A stretch of 64,000 nucleotides of DNA from Mucilaginibacter rubeus (GCF_003286415.2 NZ_CP043450.1:1798001-1862000), one strand, 5' to 3'. Positions 53,784 to 62,226 are shown, counted from the first letter of the stretch. The notes: a model not told the origin generated them from the sequence alone. Numbers and translations are program-made.

Positions 53784-53814
53784 CAAAATAGACTATAAAA
53801 TTTTATTTATACAA
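53784..53814 (-). promoter_or_regulatory. Candidate arg operon promoter
   Basis: On the minus strand TTG (53814-53812), 21 bp, then TATTTTG (53790-53784), one base short of TAnnTTTG. It would place the transcript start near 53777, upstream of the leader frame and 270 bp upstream of the GNAT start. Confidence 0.4.
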
Positions 53815-53844
53815 GAAAAAAATGCGATTATTTGATGTTGGTTA

Positions 53845-53942
53845 AATGGTTGATTAAGTTGATTGAGTGAGTGGTTGGTTTATTGTGATAACTTGCAGAT
53901 TTACAGCAATAACTATTCACTCAATCAACTTAATCAACCATT
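53845..53942. repeat. 26-bp perfect inverted repeat downstream of ypdA
   Basis: Arms 53845-53870 (starting AATGGTTGATTAAGTTGATT) and 53917-53942 are exact complements with a 46-bp centre. One arm touches the ypdA stop codon. It divides the ypdA transcript end from the arg promoter and may act as a terminator. With the leader elements it accounts for the 434-bp gap between GNAT and ypdA. Confidence 0.75.
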
Positions 53943-54898
53943 CACCTACCAGCCATAATATCCGCAATAATCATATCCGCGTGGATGCGTGAGTTTTCAA
54001 TGAACCAAAGGTGCGTATCCAGGCCGCCGCAAACAACTCCTGCAAGGTATAAACCGGGCATATTTGTTTCCATGGTTTCGGGGTTGTACTGAGGGATAAA
54101 TTTATCTTCGGAAAGGATGATGCCAAGCTTTTTCAAAAACTCAAAATTGGGTTTGTAGCCGGTCATCGCCATCACAAAATCATTGGGTATAGTAATGAGT
54201 CCATCGGGAGTTTTGATATCTACCTCGGTTTCACGAACGGCTTCCAAATTGGAATTGAAATAAACTTTGATGCTGCCTTCTTTAATACGGTTAATGATAT
54301 CGGGCCTTACCCAATATTTAACCCTGTGGCTTACTTCGCTGTCGCGGATCACCAGCGTAACATCGGCTCCTTTACGGTAAGTTTCGAGTGCGACGTCGAT
54401 AGCCGAATTGCTTGAACCCACTACAACTACCTTTTGCAGGGTGTAATAATGTGGATCCTGGTAGTAGTGTTTTACTTTAGGCAACTCTTCGCCGGGGATA
54501 TCAAGGTTAACTGCTATGTCATAAAACCCAGTTGATAGGATCACTTTTTTAGCACGATAGGTATCCTTTTTTGTGGTGATCATATAGTGGCCATCTTCGG
54601 GCTTTACCTCAGTAACTTCCTCAAAAAGATGAATGGGCAAGTTGTTGGATAAGGCTACGCGGCGGTAATATTCAAGCGCATCAGCGCGGTTTGGTTTGGT
54701 ATGAGTTGTAACAAATGGCACCCCGCCAATTTCCAGTTTCTCTGAGGTGGAAAAAAAAGTCATGGTTGAAGGGTAGTTGTACAACGAGTTTACCAGCGTG
54801 CCTTTTTCAATGATAACAAAACTTAAACCGGCTTTTTGTGCTGCAAGTCCGCAAGCCAAACCAATAGGACCGCCGCCAATAATGAGTATATCGAGCAT
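53942..54898 (-). CDS. ypdA: YpdA-type FAD/NAD(P) thiol-disulfide reductase
   Basis: 318 aa. FAD site ILIIGGGPIGLACGLAA (about 4-20), the YpdA-specific YPSTMTFFSTSEKLEIGGVPF (seen at about 42-62), NADP site VVVVGSSNSAIDVALE (about 157-172) and the terminal LYLAGVVCGGLDTHLWFIEN. YpdA reduces bacillithiol disulfide in organisms that make that thiol. Its presence suggests bacillithiol use, though bshA, bshB and bshC are not in the window. There is no CxxC redox pair, which fits YpdA rather than thioredoxin reductase. Confidence 0.88.
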   Translation of the reverse strand: MLDILIIGGGPIGLACGLAAQKAGLSFVIIEKGTLVNSLYNYPSTMTFFSTSEKLEIGGVPFVTTHTKPNRADALEYYRRVALSNNLPIHLFEEVTEVKPEDGHYMITTKKDTYRAKKVILSTGFYDIAVNLDIPGEELPKVKHYYQDPHYYTLQKVVVVGSSNSAIDVALETYRKGADVTLVIRDSEVSHRVKYWVRPDIINRIKEGSIKVYFNSNLEAVRETEVDIKTPDGLITIPNDFVMAMTGYKPNFEFLKKLGIILSEDKFIPQYNPETMETNMPGLYLAGVVCGGLDTHLWFIENSRIHADMIIADIMAGR

Positions 54899-54985
54899 TT
54901 ATGTACAATTAAGAAATTAAAGAAATCATGAACCGGTGTAGGTTCTGGCATTTTGCCGGTGCGGCAAAAATAAGAAAATAAAAAA

Positions 54986-55082
54986 GGGTAAGCTACTTTT
55001 ATCGCGCCGCTCAACTCTCTACCCTTGCTGTGTTCCCACCCTGGGGGAGTTCAAGAGGAGCTGGCCGTAAAAGACTTACCCC
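54986..55082 (-). ncRNA. ffs: Small signal recognition particle RNA (4.5S type)
   Basis: About 97 nt on the minus strand. The closing stem pairs GGGTAAGTCTTTTA with TAAAAGTAGCTTACCC. The apical domain reads CCCCCAGG, then GTG-GGAA-CAC (a GGAA tetraloop at 55033-55036), then AGCAAGGGTA, the conserved domain IV that binds the Ffh M domain. A T-rich run follows the 3' end. An exact minus-7 box TATATTTG lies 5 bp before the 5' end. Confidence 0.9.
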
Positions 55083-55086
55083 GGCG

Positions 55087-55094
55087 CAAATATA
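55087..55094 (-). promoter_or_regulatory. Minus-7 box of the SRP RNA promoter
   Basis: TATATTTG on the minus strand, an exact match to TAnnTTTG, placed 5 bp before the SRP RNA 5' end. The minus-33 box is poor: an A/T-rich stretch about 24 bp upstream. Confidence 0.6.
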
Positions 55095-55125
55095 GAAAAA
55101 GGTAGCGTTTATGATTAAGAAAATG

Positions 55126-55755
55126 TTAAAAAAGGCTTATCTGTTGATTTATAGAGGGATAATTTTTAAATTGCCTTGTTGAAGCAAGATTATCAAGCAT
55201 TGTTAGCTCATTTTCGCCACCCCGAAACTCAAACTCTCGGTAAGTTTTGGCATGCTGATCGATATCCAACAGTAAATTTTTCAAAATAGTAAGCCGGTCG
55301 ACAACAAATTTTACCTTCATTTCTCTCTTTTGAAAATAGGGCCAAAGCCTTTCAAATTGTTCTGGCGTTATAGCCCTTGCCACGGTGATATGAGGTATAG
55401 TACTGCTATCACCAACTATATCCTTGAGTAATTTAAGCCAATATTGGTTTTGTTCCGACAGTTTGAGCTTTGCAAAAATGGTTTTATTGTAATTGTTACC
55501 TTCATTGAAACAATCAAACCCGTCTATCTCAAAAACAACGGATGGTAGCAGGCCAAGTTTCCGGCCCAGGAAAGAGAAACCCTGAACGTCCACATCCAGC
55601 GGTTTGCGTGGATAATTATTTATGGTGATATGCGCCCTGGCATGCATGCTTGGGTAGTTGCCAATTAGGCGTTTTGATTCGCTTTTTAATTTACGGATCA
55701 TGAAATCGACATGATCTGGTATCGGAAGGATAAAATGATAAAATGCGTAGTCCAT
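55126..55755 (-). CDS. 2H phosphoesterase (2'-5' RNA ligase/LigT-like), copy A
   Basis: 209 aa with the two HxT/S motifs of the 2H superfamily: His42-Ile-Thr44 (AHITINNYP) and His122-Ile-Thr124 (PHITVARAI). Members hydrolyse or ligate 2',5'- or cyclic phosphates in RNA or nucleotides; the substrate here is unknown. It is 12 bp downstream of a second 2H gene of the same length and layout (both have RLIGNY about 10 residues before the first motif), so the two arose by tandem duplication. The end carries a degenerate tail (TRQFKNYPSINQQISLF). Confidence 0.85.
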   Translation of the reverse strand: MDYAFYHFILPIPDHVDFMIRKLKSESKRLIGNYPSMHARAHITINNYPRKPLDVDVQGFSFLGRKLGLLPSVVFEIDGFDCFNEGNNYNKTIFAKLKLSEQNQYWLKLLKDIVGDSSTIPHITVARAITPEQFERLWPYFQKREMKVKFVVDRLTILKNLLLDIDQHAKTYREFEFRGGENELTMLDNLASTRQFKNYPSINQQISLF

Positions 55756-55767
55756 GATTATTAAATT

Positions 55768-56388
55768 TTAATTAAACAAATTGATTTGATCGGGATCGCC
55801 GACTTTAAGTAGTTCCAGTTCATCGCGGGTATAGCCCGGGCCGGCCATGTTTTTAAACTCAAAAACTTTAAACTTATCCCATTTGGCAAAAGCGTCAAGC
55901 GTATCGCGTTTTAATATGGTAAGCTCTTTTACCCAAAATGGTTCAAGCAGCTTTTTATGCCTGAAATGGGGCCAAAGCGCATCAAAATCTTTTTCAGGGA
56001 TGTCGCGCACTACCGTTATGTGTGGGATAAGATTCTTTTTGATGCGCAGCTTCTTTTTTAAGGTGTTAAACCATTCATCAGTAGCAGGGGTGGCGCGGAT
56101 ACTGGCATAAATAGTCATGCGGTTGTGCAGATGGGAGAAGTGATAAAATCCATCAAGGTGCAACAATACTGGTGGCAAAATATTCAATGCTTGTTCCATT
56201 AATTCCAGGTTTTTATCGGCCATAAAAGGCTTTTGTCTTTCCAGATGCTGGATAGATATATGAGCCGGCGAATCCATACTTTTATAATTGCCGATAAGTC
56301 TCGCTGATGCTTTTTTGTAGCGTGCAATCTCATGTTTCACCGTTTCGGGCGGCGACAATAACATCAGGTAGTCTTCATATATACTCAT
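55768..56388 (-). CDS. 2H phosphoesterase (2'-5' RNA ligase/LigT-like), copy B
   Basis: 206 aa with His43-Ile-Ser45 (PAHISIQHL) and His123-Ile-Thr125 (PHITVVRDI), the paired catalytic motifs. It shares ARLIGNYKSMDSPAHI with copy A's KRLIGNYPSMHARAHI, as well as the WPHF-type segment after the second motif (ALWPHFRHKK against RLWPYFQKRE). The first gene of the pair; divergent from dinB with a short gap. Both copies end in a similar QxxLF motif (QINLF and QISLF); dinB too has YQINLFEDN. Confidence 0.85.
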   Translation of the reverse strand: MSIYEDYLMLLSPPETVKHEIARYKKASARLIGNYKSMDSPAHISIQHLERQKPFMADKNLELMEQALNILPPVLLHLDGFYHFSHLHNRMTIYASIRATPATDEWFNTLKKKLRIKKNLIPHITVVRDIPEKDFDALWPHFRHKKLLEPFWVKELTILKRDTLDAFAKWDKFKVFEFKNMAGPGYTRDELELLKVGDPDQINLFN

Positions 56389-56463
56389 CTGGCTAACAAT
56401 TTCTTTAATTCAAAATTGCTAAAAAAATTAGCAAGATATCAAATTTATTTTCATTTTTGTTGT

Positions 56464-57648
56464 GTGGAAGCTAAACGTCATATCGTTCATATCGACCTTG
56501 ATTCATTCTTCGTTTCGGTGGAGCGGAAGTTTCATCCCGAACTGATCGGTAAGCCGGTGATCATAGGTGGTTCGCCCGAAAGGGGAGTAGTGGCGTCATG
56601 TAGTTACGAGGCGAGGGCATTTGGTGTGCACTCGGCTATGCCAACCAAGCAGGCGCTTAAGCTTTGTCCGCATGCCATCCTCATCAGAGGTTCACACGGA
56701 CGCTATGGCGAAGCTTCGCGCGAGGTTACACAGATCATTCATGATACTGTTCCTTTGTATCAAAAAACATCGGTTGATGAGTTTTACATCGATTATACCG
56801 GGATGGACCGCTTTTTTGACTGCTACCACGAAGCTACTAAGCTGAGACAGAAGATCATTAAAGACACCGGGTTGCCAATCTCCTTCGGCATGGCATCGGG
56901 CAAAACCATTGCTAAAATGGCTACCAATCAGGCCAAGCCCAACGGGCAAATGTTTGTAAAGCATGGCGATGAGCTGAAGTTTTTAGCTCCGCTTAATATA
57001 GGTAAGATTCCCGGCCTGGGCGAGAGCACCCGTAATAAGTTATATCAATATGGCATTGAGAAAATTGGCGATCTGCAGCGTACGAATATTCGTTTTTTGG
57101 AAACAATTTTTGGCAGGTATGGTCATTCGCTTTGGGAAAAAGCTAACGGTATAGACCATAGCGAAATCGTATCTCATTCCGATAGGAAATCCATTAGCAC
57201 AGAACATACTTTTCATACCAATGTATCTGATCCCCGTACGCTTGAAACCACGCTGGTGTCCATGACTGAGGAGCTGTCGTCCAAATTACGGCGGGAAAAT
57301 AAGCTTTCGTCTTGCCTGGCTATCAAACTACGTTATGGCAATTTTGAAACACATACCCAGCAACAAAAAATAGCGCTTACTGCAGCAGAGCATATCCTGA
57401 TTCCCGGCGTTAAGAATTTGCTGAAAATGGCCTGGGACCAGCACCGGCCAATCAGGCTGATAGGCGTGCGCTTAAGCGATCTCTGCACAGGAAGCTACCA
57501 AATCAATCTGTTTGAAGATAATGAGGAACGCATTAAACTTTACCAGGCCATGGATCAGATCAATTTTAAATTCGGGGATAAGACCATCTGTCGTGCCGCA
57601 GGAATGGAAATCGGCACAAGGAATTTTAATCCGTTTATGCGAGGCTGA
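56464..57648 (+). CDS. dinB: DNA polymerase IV (Y family)
   Basis: 394 aa from GTG at 56464. A TTG 48 bp upstream would add 16 residues (LKKLARYQIYFHFCC-type) with no family match. Catalytic motifs: HIDLDSFFVSVE (about 8-19), SVDEFYIDYTG (about 105-115) and the helix-hairpin-helix IPGLGESTRNKLY (about 180-195). The little-finger domain follows. Near the C-terminus SYQINLFED resembles a clamp-binding motif (Q-x2-L-F). It carries out translesion synthesis. No LexA box was recognised, although GCTAA-AAAAA-TTAGC (56418-56432) lies upstream. Confidence 0.92.
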   Translation: MEAKRHIVHIDLDSFFVSVERKFHPELIGKPVIIGGSPERGVVASCSYEARAFGVHSAMPTKQALKLCPHAILIRGSHGRYGEASREVTQIIHDTVPLYQKTSVDEFYIDYTGMDRFFDCYHEATKLRQKIIKDTGLPISFGMASGKTIAKMATNQAKPNGQMFVKHGDELKFLAPLNIGKIPGLGESTRNKLYQYGIEKIGDLQRTNIRFLETIFGRYGHSLWEKANGIDHSEIVSHSDRKSISTEHTFHTNVSDPRTLETTLVSMTEELSSKLRRENKLSSCLAIKLRYGNFETHTQQQKIALTAAEHILIPGVKNLLKMAWDQHRPIRLIGVRLSDLCTGSYQINLFEDNEERIKLYQAMDQINFKFGDKTICRAAGMEIGTRNFNPFMRG

Positions 57649-57821
57649 CCGTTGATTATTTTTGATTGCGTTGATTACGCTGATACTTATGTGTGTATAA
57701 AAACTAAAATTCTTCAGCCGCCGCTTGGCTCCAGCCGAGTGGCAATTATCAAGCGGCTTCTGGCCGCCGTGGGAAATATTTTTTGTCTGCTCAGTGTCTC
57801 TTGGAGAGGGCAAAAAAAACT

Positions 57822-57960
57822 TGTCATTTCGAATGAGCTGGTGGGGCTTTAGCGTAGGGGCGAAAGAGAAATCTTATACGCCAAGCAAGCCGCTGAGTAT
57901 AGCGTATAAGATTTCTCCTCACGCTATCGCACTGTCCCTCGCGTGTTCGTCGAAATGACA
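57822..57960. repeat. 139-bp palindromic element with TGTCATTTCGA ends
   Basis: Terminal inverted repeats TGTCATTTCGA (57822-57832) and TCGAAATGACA (57950-57960). Inner perfect 15-bp arms AGAAATCTTATACGC (57867-57881) and their complement (57902-57916). Non-coding, like a MITE. It occupies the middle of the 465-bp gap between dinB and the acyltransferase; the rest of that gap shows no gene. Confidence 0.75.
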
Positions 57961-57992
57961 GCGGGAATTAGGTAATCGAATTTTTTCTTAAG

Positions 57993-58010
57993 CCCTCCCC
58001 AAGGGGAGGG
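57993..58010. repeat. CCCTCCCC-AA-GGGGAGGG palindrome
   Basis: Perfect 8-bp arms with a 2-bp centre, followed by TTGGGTGAGG. It resembles one half of the G/C-run elements at 16.9 and 50.8 kb; the second half is not seen here. Confidence 0.5.
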
Positions 58011-58113
58011 TTGGGTGAGGTTTTCAACCAATGGTCAAAGGTTTTTTACCGTTGGTCAAAGTAATTTTATGGGGTGGAAGGGAGTGGTTTCTTTTGATAA
58101 AAAAGAAGAAATT

Positions 58114-59328
58114 ATGGAAACCACACAACGTCAAACTTACCTCGATTGGTTGAGGATTCTGTCAATATTAGGGGTGTTATTTTTTCACTCGGCAATGCCT
58201 TTTGTTGCTGAAGATGGCTGGCATATTAAAAACCACGAAACCAGCAACCTCATGATGGAGTCAAATCATTTTTTGCACCTTTTTCGCATGCCGCTGCTCT
58301 TTTTTATTTCAGGTACCGTGAGTTACTACATGATGCAGCGGCGTTCTACGCTCAGTTTTATCGGCTTGCGCTTCCGCCGGCTTTTTATTCCGCTTTTGGT
58401 GGGCATGTTCATCATTGTACCGCCGCAAATTTATATGGAACGCTTAGTCAATGGTTACAAAGGATCGTTCCTGGATTTCTACCCCAGTACATTTAGTTTT
58501 CAGCCTTATCCCAAAGGAAATTTTAGTTGGCACCACCTTTGGTTTATCGCCTACCTTTTTATTTACGATCTGATATTCGCACCATTGTTCGCCTGGATGA
58601 TCTCGCCAAAAAGTGACGGATTTAAACAAAAACTAACTGTGTTGGCTACCGGAAAATGGGTTTATTTATTGATGCTTCCCGGAATCCTCTGGTTTACTTT
58701 TACCAGTTGGGACCTCCCCGAAACTAACGACCTGATACATGATGGCAGTTACTTTGTTTACTGGTTGTTTTTTCTGCTGGCGGGTTTTATTTGTATCCTG
58801 CAGCCCAAACTGATGGATAGCCTTGAACGCAACCGTCGTTTTGCATTAACCATTGGCTTTTTAAGTTTGATGATGTGGGAAGTCATGCGTTGGAACGGCG
58901 TTGAACCATTGCATGCCAACTGGCCTTTTCAAAATATTGCATTCTCTTATGCCTTTACTGCATTAAGGCCAATTATCGCCTGGGGATGGGTGCTTGCTTT
59001 GGTTGGCTATGGTAAACATTATTTTAACCGCAGTCACAAAGTGCTCGGTTATTTAAACCAGGCGGTATATCCATTTTACATATTGCACCAAACCGTTATT
59101 GTTTTAGTGGCTTATTATATTGTACAGGTTCAAAATGAAAGTATCCTTTCCAAATACATTTATACTGTGGGTATTACCTTTTTTGTATCTGTACTTATTT
59201 ATCATTTGCTGATAAGGCCTTATAATTTAGCCCGCTTTTTGTTTGGCATGAAACCCAAGGATAAGCCGGAAGCGTTGTCGGCCAATACGGTAACTGAACT
59301 TAAGCCACAACCTGTCCTTTCTGTTTGA
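58114..59328 (+). CDS. Acyltransferase-3 family membrane protein
   Basis: 404 aa from the ATG at 58114 (METTQRQTYLDWLRIL). The frame is open 99 bp further upstream, but that part runs into repeat-rich sequence and has no family match. About ten membrane helices. The opening YLDWLRILSILGVLFFHSAMPF holds the conserved Arg and His of acyltransferase-3 proteins; MPLLFFISGTVSYYMMQ and LRFRRLFIPLLVGMF follow. It resembles OpgC/MdoC-like enzymes that O-acylate exported glycans; the substrate is unknown. It is 18 bp upstream of the sensor kinase. Confidence 0.85.
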   Translation: METTQRQTYLDWLRILSILGVLFFHSAMPFVAEDGWHIKNHETSNLMMESNHFLHLFRMPLLFFISGTVSYYMMQRRSTLSFIGLRFRRLFIPLLVGMFIIVPPQIYMERLVNGYKGSFLDFYPSTFSFQPYPKGNFSWHHLWFIAYLFIYDLIFAPLFAWMISPKSDGFKQKLTVLATGKWVYLLMLPGILWFTFTSWDLPETNDLIHDGSYFVYWLFFLLAGFICILQPKLMDSLERNRRFALTIGFLSLMMWEVMRWNGVEPLHANWPFQNIAFSYAFTALRPIIAWGWVLALVGYGKHYFNRSHKVLGYLNQAVYPFYILHQTVIVLVAYYIVQVQNESILSKYIYTVGITFFVSVLIYHLLIRPYNLARFLFGMKPKDKPEALSANTVTELKPQPVLSV

Positions 59329-59346
59329 AATTTGTAATTTGCTGAT

Positions 59347-60390
59347 ATGAAATTTTTCAGGAAATACATTTTTCCGGCATTGTATGGCCTGTTGGTATAT
59401 TTTACCATCAGGCTGTTACATGATACAGACCTTGGCCAGCATTTTTGGAAAAGGGATTTCTATGTCAATGGCATTGAAATGGCCTGTTCGATATTGGTGG
59501 GCTATCTGGCAATCTATCTTTTTGAGTGGCTTTTTAGGTACTATGACAGTCATTGGGGTGCGCCATTATCTTACCGGGACGTTGTACGGGAACTGATCAT
59601 CTTGGTAGGTGTAAACCTAATATTGGTAAACGTTGTATTTGTCCCGATGGATATGGCCCTGCACGTAACCCAGGGTATTGATGAACTAATGCCCTGGGCA
59701 GATGTGGCCGATATTAATATGATACCCACTTTGTACGCTATTATTTATTACGGCGTTGCGCGTAGCAGCACCTGGCTGAAGGCCTACGTAAATAATAAGA
59801 TGCAACTGGAAAAATTAACCAATGATCAGCTGGAAACCGAACTGAAGTTTTTAAAGGCGCAATACCATCCGCATTTTTTGTTTAACGCCTTAAACACCAT
59901 CTATTTTCAGATGGATGAAGATGTGCCCGGCGCAAAAAAAAGTACAGAACTACTGTCAAGTTTGTTGCGTTATCAGCTTTATGATCAGCAACAACAGGTA
60001 ACTGTAAAACAGGAGCTGGAGTACCTGGAAAATTATATCAGGCTGCAACAGATACGGGCGAGCAGCAGAATGCAGTTGAATGTTCATTTTGATGAACGCT
60101 TAAGCGATCAATTAATTTATCCGTTGCTTTTATTGCCGCTGGTTGAAAACGCCTTTAAATACATTGGCGGAGCGTACAAAATAACCATTGATGGAAGCAT
60201 TATCGATGGTAAGTTTGTATTTAAAGTTTATAACGATGTACCGGTAAATATGAAAGCGCCGGATAATTACAGCGGCATTGGTTTAGAAAACCTGAGCCGG
60301 AGGTTGCAACTACTTTATCCGGGCAAACATCAGCTCAACACAGGTCGTGAGAATGATCATTATACCGCAGTACTTGAATTGAATATATAA
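59347..60390 (+). CDS. LytS-type sensor histidine kinase
   Basis: 347 aa. Four N-terminal membrane helices (about 7-24, 43-66, 80-103 and 122-140), a coiled linker, then the His-kinase domain with QYHPHFLFNALNTIYFQ (phospho-acceptor probably His176) and an ATPase end with LLPLVENAFKYI and SGIGLENLSRRLQLLYPG. It has no extracellular sensor domain, so the membrane part itself must sense. The response regulator starts 3 bp after its stop, so the two form one system. The acyltransferase upstream is probably in the same transcript. Confidence 0.93.
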   Translation: MKFFRKYIFPALYGLLVYFTIRLLHDTDLGQHFWKRDFYVNGIEMACSILVGYLAIYLFEWLFRYYDSHWGAPLSYRDVVRELIILVGVNLILVNVVFVPMDMALHVTQGIDELMPWADVADINMIPTLYAIIYYGVARSSTWLKAYVNNKMQLEKLTNDQLETELKFLKAQYHPHFLFNALNTIYFQMDEDVPGAKKSTELLSSLLRYQLYDQQQQVTVKQELEYLENYIRLQQIRASSRMQLNVHFDERLSDQLIYPLLLLPLVENAFKYIGGAYKITIDGSIIDGKFVFKVYNDVPVNMKAPDNYSGIGLENLSRRLQLLYPGKHQLNTGRENDHYTAVLELNI

Positions 60391-60393
60391 ATT

Positions 60394-61092
60394 ATGGCAT
60401 TAATTAGCTGCATTATTACCGACGATGAGCCCTTTGCCCGTAAAGGGCTGGAGGGCTACGTTACAAAAGCCGGATTTTTTGATCTGAAAGCTCAATGTGA
60501 AGATGCTATGGAATTGGGCGCTTTGCTGACACAACAATCTGTTGATCTGTTGTTTCTTGATATCCAGATGCCGCATTTAACAGGTGTTGAGTTTATCCGT
60601 TCGATGCCAAATCCGCCAAAAGTGATATTTACTACCGCGTTTAAAGAATACGCTACCGATGGTTTTGATCTGGATGTGCTCGACTACCTGCTTAAACCTA
60701 TACCGTTTGAGCGCTTTATGAAGGCAGCTTTTAAAGCTAAAGACTATTTTGATTTGAGAAATAACGCGGGCACAGTTGATTACATCTTTGTTAAAAGCAA
60801 TGGCAAGCTCGAAAAGATAATTTTCGACGATGTGTTATTTATCAAAGGAATGGAGAATTATGTTGAGATCTATACATCTGCCCGTAAAATAATAACTCAT
60901 AGTACCCTGCGGGCTTTCGCCGATAAGCTGCCGGCCCGTAAATTTATGCAAACGCATAAGTCGTACATAATCGCCAGTAATAAAATTACCTCTATAGAAG
61001 GGAACATGCTGAATATTGGCGAATTTGAAGTGCCAATTAGCAGGCAGTTAAAAGATCAGGTGTTGCATGCGCTGATTAATCAAAACAGATGA
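60394..61092 (+). CDS. LytTR-type response regulator
   Basis: 232 aa. Receiver domain 1-120 with acidic pocket Asp10-Asp11, phospho-acceptor Asp56 (LLFLDIQMPHLTG), Thr in FTTAF and Lys in YLLKPIPF. A LytTR DNA-binding domain follows at about 133-228 (YIFVKSNGKLEKIIFDDVLFIKG-type start; MQTHKSYIIASNKITSIEG). It is partner of the adjacent LytS-type kinase. The targets are unknown; the upstream acyltransferase operon is a possible one. Confidence 0.94.
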   Translation: MALISCIITDDEPFARKGLEGYVTKAGFFDLKAQCEDAMELGALLTQQSVDLLFLDIQMPHLTGVEFIRSMPNPPKVIFTTAFKEYATDGFDLDVLDYLLKPIPFERFMKAAFKAKDYFDLRNNAGTVDYIFVKSNGKLEKIIFDDVLFIKGMENYVEIYTSARKIITHSTLRAFADKLPARKFMQTHKSYIIASNKITSIEGNMLNIGEFEVPISRQLKDQVLHALINQNR

Positions 61093-61094
61093 TC

Positions 61095-61127
61095 TTAAGT
61101 CGAAAGTCTTGAGTCGAAAGTTCTAAG
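61095..61127. repeat. Short direct repeats AAGTCGAAAGT type
   Basis: Just after the response-regulator stop the words TAAGTCGAAAGTC, TGAGTCGAAAGTT and CTAAGTC follow one another, three degenerate units of 13-14 bp. It is similar in style to the AAGG-unit arms at 52.4 kb, but a different sequence. Confidence 0.4.
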
Positions 61128-61151
61128 TCAGATTGTAAAACCTAAATCTTT

Positions 61152-61742
61152 CTAATCAAATTGCTCCTGCAGGCGTACTAATCTGTCAATCATCAGGTTT
61201 AGTTTCTCCTCTTCGTTTTTAAACATACGTGGTTTAAGGTAAAAGGTGGTAAACAAAAACCAGATTGCAATCGAACTATAAGTCACTATTTTGAAAGCTA
61301 AAGATGAGTGTTCAAGTACTTCAACAAAGTACATAGCCAACCCTGCGCTTATCATGAGTATATAGATATAATAAAACCAACCTATCACCTTCGAACGGCT
61401 TTTTTGGTATTCTTTAAGGCTGTGTAAGTATTCGGTTGGGTTTAAAGTTGCGTCCTGTTTGCTCAGGATATGATAATGCCGTAAAATTAAAGAGAGGTAC
61501 ATGAGCATTGTAACCAATACTATTAATATACCTACAGTGGTTACGGTTGATTTAAATGCCAGGAAAAATGTAACAATAAACGCGAATGCCGCGATGACCA
61601 CCATGGCCACTATAGTCCAGTACAACTTAGTAGTTATGCTGCGAATCCCCTTCTTTACCTGCTTCAGCACCTCATCCACCGAAAGCTGATCTGGCTTTGG
61701 CTGTCCCTGCCAAACCGACATCAAATGATCAAAGTCTTTCAT
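61152..61742 (-). CDS. Four-helix membrane protein paired with an ECF sigma factor
   Basis: 196 aa. A soluble N-terminal part (about 1-38, MKDFDHLMSVWQGQPKPDQL) is followed by four membrane helices (about 40-63, 66-90, 118-141 and 147-168) and a charged C-terminal helix. Its start overlaps the sigma factor's end by 14 bp, so it is translationally coupled. By position it may hold or regulate the sigma factor, but it lacks a recognisable anti-sigma domain or zinc motif. Other roles are possible. Confidence 0.6.
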   Translation of the reverse strand: MKDFDHLMSVWQGQPKPDQLSVDEVLKQVKKGIRSITTKLYWTIVAMVVIAAFAFIVTFFLAFKSTVTTVGILIVLVTMLMYLSLILRHYHILSKQDATLNPTEYLHSLKEYQKSRSKVIGWFYYIYILMISAGLAMYFVEVLEHSSLAFKIVTYSSIAIWFLFTTFYLKPRMFKNEEEKLNLMIDRLVRLQEQFD

Positions 61743-62226
61743 ACTGGTTATATAACTCTGTTAATTTTTGTTTAATACGATAAATTTTCACCCTCAAGTT
61801 CCCTTCTGATATACCCGAAATTTCGGCAATTTCGGGGTATGGCACCTCATCAAGTACCATGGTTATAATAATCCTTTCTGATTCTTCCAGTTTTGAAATA
61901 CACTTATATAGTAAAGCAACCTGCTCGTTTTTATCCGATAGTTCTTCGCGCTTTGTTTCTGCTAATTGTGGAGTAAGCTCGTCTTTGGCCTGGCGTTTTT
62001 CCGAGCGCAAATAGGTTAAACAGGTATTTACAGCAATCCGGTAAATCCAGGTTGATATCATGGCCTGGTTACGGAATTTGTCTAAATTTTGCCAAACCTT
62101 TAAAAAGGTTTCCTGTAGCAGGTCGTTGGCAGCATCGTCATCGCCGGTATAACCATAGCACAGATGGAATATCTTTTTAGAATTAGCTTCATATATCTGC
62201 TTGAATGCTGCTTCTTTGTTGGCCAC
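61729..62226 (-). CDS. ECF-family RNA polymerase sigma factor
   Basis: 165 aa beginning at GTG (ANKEAAFKQIYEANSKKIFHLC). Region 2 has DDAANDLLQETFLKVWQNLDKF and STWIYRIAVNTCLTYLR (the minus-10 recognition helix area). Region 4 has LPYPEIAEISGISEGNLRVKIYRIKQKL-type HTH at about 128-155 (the first residues read VPYPEI). Its downstream partner is the overlapping membrane protein. No autoregulated promoter could be recognised. Confidence 0.93.
   Translation of the reverse strand: MANKEAAFKQIYEANSKKIFHLCYGYTGDDDAANDLLQETFLKVWQNLDKFRNQAMISTWIYRIAVNTCLTYLRSEKRQAKDELTPQLAETKREELSDKNEQVALLYKCISKLEESERIIITMVLDEVPYPEIAEISGISEGNLRVKIYRIKQKLTELYNQYERL

Noticed and set aside
58015..58113. Upstream extension of the acyltransferase from the ATG at 58015
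   Set aside because: The added 33 residues come from repeat-rich DNA; the family N-terminus begins at the ATG at 58114.
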